A DNA stretch of 42,476 nt, from assembly GCA_026393835.1 (NCBI GenBank), contig JAPKZK010000016.1:1-42476 (forward strand), written 5' to 3'. Below the pieces are notes generated by a model, which saw nothing but the letters and a program-made list of their open reading frames with translations, was not told where the DNA came from and did not search any database. Below, one piece after another: positions 34,267 to 40,251 of this stretch. How positions within the stretch are numbered: position 1 is the first letter of the stretch; each line of letters begins with the position of its first letter. The translations under genes and the position numbers were made by a program. The stretch comes from Candidatus Aminicenantota bacterium (GTDB lineage Bacteria > Acidobacteriota > Aminicenantia > UBA2199).

Positions 34267-35672
34267 CTGAGCCCCCCCCTGATAAGCCCCCCAATTCCGG
34301 TAATGGGTTTACCAGACTGTCTCCGAAACTTTAACTTAGTATTAGGGTTTGATCGATATTCATACGCCATTTTCGCTGTTTCTTGTAAAAAATTATATAG
34401 CCAGCGCTCTACGCTTTTTACATTATTCACTCCAAACTCACATGATTTTTCAAACGCGCTTGCGTATCTATTGAAGGAATGACGCATACATTCACGAATT
34501 TCGAGTTCTATCATCTTATTAGCTTCAATTGTTGTTTTATTCAACGGATTAATGCCTAGTACAGAGATTTTTTCGTGAGAACATATTTCAGACTTGAGAA
34601 GTATTTTCTGAATACTGGGATGAAACAATGAGATTGCATCCGCAATTACTAAACTACCTGAGCTTCTCATTTCACCCCATATCTCATCTTGTTTGTCTGT
34701 ATCGTTTTCATTGAAAAAGTCATTTGAGATAAATTTTGGGCGAATCAGTTTATTGCCCGCTTCCTGTCCGAGGAAATTGTTTATATTCTCTGCCATATCC
34801 CAGATAACATTACATATTTTTTCTTCGGAATAGATATGGGGCTTCCAGTCATCCCTATATTCCGAATAATTTGAAAGCCAATCCGAGATATCGGATTTAT
34901 TGAAGTTTTTCAAAAATTGATTGAATTTTACACATTCATCATTATCCCCAGTATTTTCGAGAAGAAACGCCGCTTCACTTTTAGTCATTGCCGCGATAAC
35001 AATGGGAATTTCGATAAAATCAGATTCATCAGACTTCTTTATTAACCAGGGATAAAGCTCTAAAATTTTCTTTATCGGGATCATAAACGCAACCTTCGTT
35101 TCAGAAAGTTTGTCGGCCAGAGCAACAATTCCCATTACATTCCTTGATCGCTCATTCCAAACAGGTCCGCCGCTGTATCCAGCCTCTATGCGTTTGCCGG
35201 GTACTTTTGTATCTTCCAACTGGATCAATCCGCCTGCTATCTCATCCATCACTATGCCACTGGACCATACCCCGTCATCATAGCCTTTTGGGAATCCGAT
35301 AACACTGAAATCAATCCCTTTCAATACAGCGACATTATCACCTGGCTGAACAGCCACCGGCCGGGCATCTTTATGGAGAAACTCAGTTATTTCTAGGATA
35401 GCAATATCCAGACCTTTATTACTATCGCTTTGAGTTGGGGGCCAATTGGCAACAAAAGCAGTTAAAATTTTATGAGGTGAAAGGAATGGAAAATCAAGCT
35501 TAACATTACCCCGGGGTATTTCAATTTGCTTTGTTCCTATGTTCAACGCTTCTTTGACAACATGGGCACACGTCACCACCTGGGTTTCGCTTATTAATAC
35601 ACCCGCTCCGACAATGCTTTCGTCTTCCTTTCGAATTCGTACGATTGATTGTTTAGGAAGGGATGGCATCAA
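34263..35672 (-). CDS. Trypsin-like serine protease with C-terminal conflict-system extension
   Basis: 469 residues. Residues about 8-205 form a chymotrypsin-fold protease: GAGVLISETQVVTCAHVV (His), GLDIAILEI (Asp) and RIEAGYSGGPVW (Ser), so the triad is complete. There is no signal peptide, so it is probably cytoplasmic. The ~260-residue C-terminal part is helical with no recognised family; it begins after YPWLIKKSDES and ends in a basic RRQSGKPITGIGG tail. Proteases of this form next to Trypco1, STAND or TIR genes are described as effectors or processing enzymes in bacterial conflict systems. It starts one base after the Trypco1 stop and overlaps the next gene by 4 nt. Confidence 0.85.
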   Translation of the reverse strand: MMPSLPKQSIVRIRKEDESIVGAGVLISETQVVTCAHVVKEALNIGTKQIEIPRGNVKLDFPFLSPHKILTAFVANWPPTQSDSNKGLDIAILEITEFLHKDARPVAVQPGDNVAVLKGIDFSVIGFPKGYDDGVWSSGIVMDEIAGGLIQLEDTKVPGKRIEAGYSGGPVWNERSRNVMGIVALADKLSETKVAFMIPIKKILELYPWLIKKSDESDFIEIPIVIAAMTKSEAAFLLENTGDNDECVKFNQFLKNFNKSDISDWLSNYSEYRDDWKPHIYSEEKICNVIWDMAENINNFLGQEAGNKLIRPKFISNDFFNENDTDKQDEIWGEMRSSGSLVIADAISLFHPSIQKILLKSEICSHEKISVLGINPLNKTTIEANKMIELEIRECMRHSFNRYASAFEKSCEFGVNNVKSVERWLYNFLQETAKMAYEYRSNPNTKLKFRRQSGKPITGIGGLIRGGLR

Positions 35673-35673
35673 T

Positions 35674-35994
35674 CTACTCCTGTTTCCATTTAAGTGTCAC
35701 TTTAAAATTTGCTTCCAGGCTGGAAGAAGCAATAACAACTTTTGCATCAATATTCATTTTAATACCAAATTCCACTTCGATGTCCTTTGGTTGGCGTCGT
35801 AAATTTGTAAGCCTCTCTATTAAACAATCCGCAATTGGTGTTACAGCCTCCATGACACTTTCAAAGCTTTTAGTGGCTTTTGGGATTGCTCCATTGCGAG
35901 ATACTTCGACTACCCCACCTTCTTCTTCGGGAACATCTAATTCGATTAATATCGATTCTTTACTACCAGACGGGAATTCAATGAATCTTTTCAT
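35674..35994 (-). CDS. Trypsin-co-occurring domain 1 (Trypco1, CU044_2847-like) protein
   Basis: 106 residues. The beta-rich protein has FPSGSKESILIELDVPEEEG, then FESVMEAVTPIADCLIERL and the conserved ending VEFGIKMNIDAKVVIASSSL with EANFKVTLKW. This is the layout of Trypco1, a small domain that repeatedly accompanies trypsin-like proteases in NTP-dependent conflict systems; its biochemical role is unknown, perhaps an adaptor or substrate. GAAAGGAGTATCGT precedes the ATG. It is the first complete gene of the operon and overlaps by 4 nt the stop of a SIR2-fragment ORF. Confidence 0.82.
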   Translation of the reverse strand: MKRFIEFPSGSKESILIELDVPEEEGGVVEVSRNGAIPKATKSFESVMEAVTPIADCLIERLTNLRRQPKDIEVEFGIKMNIDAKVVIASSSLEANFKVTLKWKQE

Positions 35995-36218
35995 ACGATA
36001 CTCCTTTCATATTTGGTCTTATTAGAATTATAAAAATTTGGCAAAAAAATCAATAGGTTGAAGGTTGGAGGGGTGGCCAGTAATTGAGACAGCAGTTTCG
36101 GTTGACCGTCCAGGTTCGCCACAGCGGTTTCCGGTCCCCGCATCAGGATGCATTTTCCTTTGCGGATCGCATTGGCCAACACATCCCAATCTTTTTCAAC
36201 CCACTTGCATAAGGTCAT
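35991..36218 (-). pseudogene. Truncated SIR2-like fragment upstream of the conflict operon
   Basis: 75 codons with ATG at 36218 and AGGAGG upstream. The first ~45 residues (DWDVLANAIRKGKCILMRGP, then GQPKLLSQLLA) are clearly homologous to the start of the SIR2-like domain in the 769-residue protein. The homology stops abruptly and the rest translates the operon's promoter region. Its TGA overlaps the Trypco1 ATG. Either a relic of a second fusion gene or a short translated leader peptide. Confidence 0.65.
36027..36053 (-). promoter_or_regulatory. Candidate promoter of the conflict operon
   Basis: On the minus strand TTGATT (36053-36048), a short 15-nt spacer and perfect TATAAT (36032-36027). 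It would give a leader of about 25 nt before Trypco1. It lies inside the SIR2-fragment ORF. Confidence 0.4.
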
Positions 36219-36290
36219 ATTCGATAACCTCCTCGCCTTTAATTACTCTGTAGAAAATATATTACCAGAAAGTAATTGGAAATACAAGGG

Positions 36291-36362
36291 ACAAAAAAAA
36301 GGAAGCGAGGAAGCGAGGAAGAGAAGAAGAGAAGAAAAAACATGGAAGAGCGGAAAAAAGGA
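36291..36362 (+). repeat. Purine-rich low-complexity repeat, right flank of the conflict operon
   Basis: AGCGAGGA repeats, then GAAGAGAAGAAGAGAAGAAA and GGAAGAGCGG: the inverse of 29908-29990. Together they form an inverted pair about 6.3 kb apart around the operon. Confidence 0.65.
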
Positions 36363-36400
36363 TTTCCTTCTTCCATATCCCATTTGAGGATTCCGGCGCC
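36350..36400 (-). other. Relic frame with ILKWDME peptide
   Basis: On the minus strand GAGILKWDMEEGNPFF is readable. The DNA ATCCCATTTGAGGATT (from 36378) recurs at 42298, where it encodes ILKWDVEIGNK in a longer frame. Probably a shared gene fragment. Confidence 0.35.
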
Positions 36401-36425
36401 CCGGAAGTGGATTTCCCCTCTTTTT

Positions 36426-36455
36426 CTTCGCGGCCCTTCGCGTTCTTCGCGGCTT
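36426..36455 (+). repeat. Dispersed TTCGCGTTCTTCGCGGC repeat, copy 3
   Basis: Same 20-base core as 28961-28990, same orientation. Confidence 0.65.
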
Positions 36456-36569
36456 AAAATAAGAGATTATGGGACAGTCCAATTCATCAATTTTTCCGGA
36501 TAAGGTCTTGCCAGGGAAAAAAGAAGCGCCGGACAACAAAGGATTCATAGGTTGTATCGACGTTTAGAA

Positions 36570-36725
36570 TAGCTAGAGCCTATCCGAAAAGTCTAGGAGA
36601 TCTTGATATTTACTATTGTAGGGAACAGGCATTGCCTGTTCCAACGGGGCATTTGAGGAACAGGCAGTGCCTGTTCCCTACCAATTTGCGCCCCGCGCGA
36701 TACCTTTTCGGATAGGCTCTAGCTA
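36570..36725. mobile_element. MITE-like element with 22-bp perfect terminal inverted repeats
   Basis: The left arm (36570-36591, TAGCTAGAGCCTATCCGAAA and two more bases) is the exact complement of the right arm (36704-36725). The element is 156 bp and begins and ends in TA, as expected for TA-targeting (Tc1/mariner or IS630-type) insertions. Inside are two GGAACAGGC palindromes of the type also found at 20377. It has no coding capacity. Confidence 0.75.
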
Positions 36726-36726
36726 A

Positions 36727-36835
36727 GTGTGTCGAAATGAGACAGTCAAAAAAAACTTGCTCCAACAAGACTGATACGGGTGTCAGGGGAATTGCGACAA
36801 AATTCTCTTTCTCAAACTGCCTCATTTCAATACAC
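36727..36835. repeat. Imperfect inverted repeat pair, possible second small element
   Basis: GTGTGTCGAAATGAGACAGT (36727-36746) and ACTGCCTCATTTCAATACAC (36816-36835) are complementary at 17 of 20 positions. Only 1 bp separates this from the MITE-like element. Bases 36836-37030 hold nothing recognisable. Confidence 0.5.
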
Positions 36836-37035
36836 TTTAAAAATACCATTATCAATTCAATTGAGATGTACCTTAATAAATGGTTTTGAAGTATCGCCGG
36901 TATCCGGAGAAGAAAGGAAAGTAAAATTACTTTGCATTAAAACGATACAGTATGATCATAGAAATAGTAAGTGTTATAATGAAAAAATAGCTGGAGATCC
37001 TATCCGATAGATTCTTTTATAGAATATGGTTTGAA

Positions 37036-37052
37036 TTGGCATCATTATTGCT
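37036..37052 (+). promoter_or_regulatory. Sigma-54 (-24/-12) promoter of the small peptide gene
   Basis: TTGGCATCATTATTGCT: the invariant GG (37038-37039) and GC (37050-37051) are separated by exactly 10 bases, and the TGGCA and TTGCT boxes fit the RpoN consensus. Predicted +1 about 37063, 107 nt before the peptide ATG. An enhancer-binding activator would be needed; none is encoded nearby. Confidence 0.75.
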
Positions 37053-37169
37053 TCCTATATATCTGGTAGTTTTAAAAACCTCTAGACAACGTAGATATAG
37101 CTTGATAAGAGTTTGGAGGACAGGTAGTATAAAACAATTGAAAATAAAAATTAATAGGAGGATTAAAAA

Positions 37170-37340
37170 ATGAAAGAAAAAAAGAATGTAGTTGAACTAA
37201 AAAAAGATCAAATGAAACAAACAAAAGCTGGAATGAAGCCATTACTTTGCTCAGTTTGTGACATGGCTTTTTTTGATGGGACTGCTTGGGTAAGGACTTG
37301 CGGTTGGACAGGGCTTCCTGGACAAGGGTGTCCTTTTTGA
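37170..37340 (+). CDS. Cys-rich 56-residue peptide, RiPP-precursor-like
   Basis: The start is fixed by AGGAGG (37156-37161) 8 nt before the ATG. The first ~24 residues are highly charged (MKEKKNVVELKKDQMKQ), resembling a leader peptide; the rest is a hydrophobic, Gly/Trp/Cys-rich core with Cys at 27, 30, 44 and 54 (LLCSVCDM and TCGWTGLPGQGCPF). It is not a zinc ribbon of a known type, as the spacings 2, 13 and 9 are uneven. The gene stands alone with its own sigma-54 promoter and intrinsic terminator. A ribosomally made, modified or disulfide-bonded secreted peptide is plausible; no modification enzyme or exporter is in the window, so it would have to act in trans. Not found by similarity to any family I recognise. 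Confidence 0.75.
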   Translation: MKEKKNVVELKKDQMKQTKAGMKPLLCSVCDMAFFDGTAWVRTCGWTGLPGQGCPF

Positions 37341-37377
37341 TGCCTAATTACCCAGGAAATATTTTGGATTAGACACT

Positions 37378-37419
37378 CCAGGAGGGAACAACTTTGGTTG
37401 CTTCCTCCTGGCTTTTTTT
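37378..37419 (+). terminator. Strong intrinsic terminator of the peptide gene
   Basis: CCAGGAGG (37378-37385) pairs perfectly with CCTCCTGG (37404-37411), with an inner AAC/GTT pairing, followed by C and seven T. It is 38 bp after the stop. Confidence 0.88.
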
Positions 37420-37722
37420 GAAAATCGGCGCGAAAATAGTTTCATCGGGGGTTCGGAAGGGGACTGGCCAATTTTCATTCCAAAATACAAAAGCTCAAAA
37501 TCCCAAACAAAAGCAATTTACCACCAATTAGGATTACCTTGGTTTAAACAAAGCTTTCCTATCTCATGGTAGGCCGGACTATTAAATAGATAGGCTGAGC
37601 TGCTTCAAAGGTGGGTTTTCTCTATCTGTGATATCGGCTTCTACACACGATCTGAATATCCCGACAAAAATGAATAATTACCTTAAAAATAAGTTATTCA
37701 GTCTTAGGAAAAAAACATAATT

Positions 37723-37788
37723 GGAGAGTGTTGCGGAAGCCTCCCGAGAGACACTCCAAAGCTTACGGAGTATTGCGGAAGCCTTCAG
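37723..37788 (+). repeat. Two direct copies of TTGCGGAAGCCT in the gap before DUF2283
   Basis: GGAGAGTGTTGCGGAAGCCT (37723-37742) and GGAGTATTGCGGAAGCCTTC (37767-37786). The region 37420-37860 has no other feature I can support. Confidence 0.5.
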
Positions 37789-37900
37789 TGAAACAATGTA
37801 AAAGTGGTCGAAAGCCCGGAAACCATTTCTGTAATTACCTTAAAAATTGTTGCAATCTTTTCCGCTCTATGTTATTAAATACCTTTAGCCGGTTAAACCA

Positions 37901-38134
37901 ATGAATAAAGTACATATGGAATATTTTGAAAATGATGATATTTTGCACCTGGCCATTTCTGATGAGCCGGAGGCAGGAAGCGTGGAACTCAGCCCAAACA
38001 TCACGGCAGAACTAAATGAAAGTGGTGAGTTAATAGGAATCGAGATACTGAATGCGAGTATGTATGTGAGAGATTCCATTATGGAGTCGGCTCAAGCCAG
38101 GATGTTAAGAATTCCAAATATGCAATCTGCTTAA
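37901..38134 (+). CDS. DUF2283 family small protein, copy 2
   Basis: 77 residues, differing from copy 1 by only two residues (V/E and V/I changes near residues 22 and 32). The duplication covers about 60 bp upstream (AAAAATTGTTGCAATCTTTT) and ends shortly after the stop. Function unknown. It is followed by a relic of the nSTAND-TPR tail, whereas copy 1 is preceded by one, as expected if both come from recombination between repeated [relic + DUF2283] units. Confidence 0.8.
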   Translation: MNKVHMEYFENDDILHLAISDEPEAGSVELSPNITAELNESGELIGIEILNASMYVRDSIMESAQARMLRIPNMQSA

Positions 38135-38151
38135 TCGTTGTCCACCTATTA

Positions 38152-38260
38152 GGGAGTTCGATCATTTTGTGTAATAGCGCACTGGTGGGCTCGTTTAAAC
38201 GTTGGGCCTTAGGTACGGAAAGGGATTGCCCGGAACACCTCTCTGTAATAGCCAGAGAAA
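38152..38260 (-). pseudogene. nSTAND-TPR C-terminal relic
   Basis: On the minus strand SLSVPKAQRLNEPTSALLHK then MIEL resembles TQSLNQPTRSLLLKMIEL of the intact 655-residue protein. It has no start and a diverged frame. Confidence 0.6.
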
Positions 38261-38284
38261 AATATTCCGATGGACAAATGAAAA

Positions 38285-38313
38285 TTGACAATACGCATCA
38301 AAGATTGTATAAT
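38285..38313 (+). promoter_or_regulatory. Perfect consensus promoter of the Gabija-like operon
   Basis: TTGACA (38285-38290), 17-nt spacer, TATAAT (38308-38313), both hexamers perfect; predicted +1 about 38320, 51 nt before the first ATG. A strong AAAGGAGG (38336-38342) lies too far upstream of that ATG to serve it. Confidence 0.8.
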
Positions 38314-38370
38314 TCCAGACGACATTATGAATTCAAAGGAGGTCGCTGATTTTTGATTAGCTTATAACCT

Positions 38371-40251
38371 ATGGGCATTCTAATCGATACTGTAAGAATT
38401 TGTAATTACCGATCTTTAAAGAACCTAGAAGTTAAACTCAGCCCTTTTACCCTGCTGATGGGAATGAATAATTCAGGGAAAACTTCATTCTTGAGATCAT
38501 TGCAATTGGCACTGGGGGTCGAGAAACGCTTTGTGTCTAAAGACGACTTTTTTATTGGGAAAGACGACCCACAAAATCAGGGTAAAGAAATTTTAATAGA
38601 CATCTTAATCGTCCCTGTGGATGATAAATTTCAAAAAAAACAATCCTTCGACCAGAACTGGGCTTCGGAAGAATTCGGTTCCGAGTTATTACGTCTCGAT
38701 GAAAATGACAATCAATATGTGGCGTTCAGAACCAAAATCTTCTTCGACGAAATTAAAAACGAATTCATAATTCAACGGTTCCAGCTTTCGAAATGGCCAC
38801 AAAAAGAGGGTTGGGAGAAAGCAGAGGCGAAACACCGGTTAAATAAAAGATTCGACTCAATCCCACTTTTTTTTATAGATGCACAGCGTGATATTTTCGA
38901 TGATTTAAAGGATAGGTCTTCGTACCTGGGTAAATTAGTATCGAAAATCGAGTTCTCACCTGCCGATATAGAGAAAATCGAAAAACAATTGGAATCCCTA
39001 AATTCAAGCGTGGTTGAAACCAGCACGGTGTTGTCTCATTTAAAAACAAGATTGGAACAATTAAATCATACGATTGCAAATAATCGCAGGGGCGTAGAAA
39101 TCACCCCTTTTACGAAAAAATTAAGGGATATTAATAAAGGATTGAATATTCATTTCCAGGACAATGAATCCGAAAGCTTTCCAATCGAATATCATGGTCT
39201 GGGAACACGGAGTTGGGCCTCCTTGTTGACTTTTAATGCGTTTATATCATGGCGTTCTGAGAAAGCTCAGAAAGAAAACGATTCTCCCTTTCACCCGCTT
39301 TTAGCGCTTGAAGAACCGGAAGCCCATTTACACCCGGATGCCCAACGCCAGATTTATTCTCAATTGAAAGATGCCGAAGGGCAAAAAATTGTCAGTACGC
39401 ACTCACCTTTTATTGCAGGGCAATGCAAACTGGGGGAAATTCGCCATTTTTTTAAAAAAGGGGATGAAGCAGTCGTTAATACGATCGATTTATCAGACCT
39501 GGATAATGAAGATAAGCGGAAGATCGAACGAGAAATCATGAATACCCGGGGAGAGCTTTTATTTGCTAAAGCTGTTATCCTGGCGGAGGGAGAAACAGAG
39601 GAACAGGCTTTACCTATTTTTGCTCACAAATATTGGGGGAAATATCCGTTTGAAATGGGATTGCATTTTATCGGCGTTGGCGGCAATAATAAATATTTGC
39701 CTTTTTTAAAGCTCCTGAACTCTCTCAACATCAAATGGTTTATCCTCAGCGATGGTGAACAACGGACCGTTAAAGAATTGGAAAAGCAATTGAAGAAAGT
39801 TAATGATGGTATGGATATTGAATTCGATAAAATGTCAAATGTTTTTATTTTCGAAAACGGCAAAAATTTTGAAAGCTACCTTATCGAACAGGGTTATCAT
39901 GAAGAATTAATTTCAGCTATCGAAAAAGCCGACGGAGAAACCCATCTCGACTCCTTCATCAAAAAGAAGAATGGAAAGGATTGGGAGAGAGGTAAAACAG
40001 AAAAAAAATGTGAGAAGTGTGGCCAATTCATTTATGAAAATAAAAAATACGATTATACAGGAGTTGAAGGCGCTAAAAGAGCTTTGTTTGACTGTCTTAA
40101 AGAAGGAAAAACTCGGTACAGCCCTTATATTGCAAACGTAATAACCTGCTTACCCGATGAAAGCAGACGCTTTCCCACGAAGATAAAGAATCTCCTGGAT
40201 GCGATAGAAAACATTATCCGGTGCAAACCGCGTATCGGAGATAAAATATGA
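38371..40251 (+). CDS. gajA: Gabija-like GajA: OLD-family ATPase with TOPRIM nuclease domain
   Basis: 626 residues. The N-terminal ABC-type ATPase: VRICNYRSLKNLEVKL, Walker A GMNNSGKTSFL (31-41), and HPLLALEEPEAHLHPDAQRQ with Walker B and signature region, then VSTHSPFIAGQ. From about residue 400 a TOPRIM domain: AVILAEGETEEQAL with the catalytic Glu, and ILSDGEQRT where the usual DxD reads D-G-E. In Gabija, GajA cuts phage DNA when nucleotides fall. Slightly longer than typical GajA and carries a CEKCGQF knuckle near residue 547. An in-frame TAA just upstream fixes ATG 38371 as the earliest start; its RBS is weak. The last 4 nt overlap the helicase gene (ATGA). Confidence 0.9.
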   Translation: MGILIDTVRICNYRSLKNLEVKLSPFTLLMGMNNSGKTSFLRSLQLALGVEKRFVSKDDFFIGKDDPQNQGKEILIDILIVPVDDKFQKKQSFDQNWASEEFGSELLRLDENDNQYVAFRTKIFFDEIKNEFIIQRFQLSKWPQKEGWEKAEAKHRLNKRFDSIPLFFIDAQRDIFDDLKDRSSYLGKLVSKIEFSPADIEKIEKQLESLNSSVVETSTVLSHLKTRLEQLNHTIANNRRGVEITPFTKKLRDINKGLNIHFQDNESESFPIEYHGLGTRSWASLLTFNAFISWRSEKAQKENDSPFHPLLALEEPEAHLHPDAQRQIYSQLKDAEGQKIVSTHSPFIAGQCKLGEIRHFFKKGDEAVVNTIDLSDLDNEDKRKIEREIMNTRGELLFAKAVILAEGETEEQALPIFAHKYWGKYPFEMGLHFIGVGGNNKYLPFLKLLNSLNIKWFILSDGEQRTVKELEKQLKKVNDGMDIEFDKMSNVFIFENGKNFESYLIEQGYHEELISAIEKADGETHLDSFIKKKNGKDWERGKTEKKCEKCGQFIYENKKYDYTGVEGAKRALFDCLKEGKTRYSPYIANVITCLPDESRRFPTKIKNLLDAIENIIRCKPRIGDKI

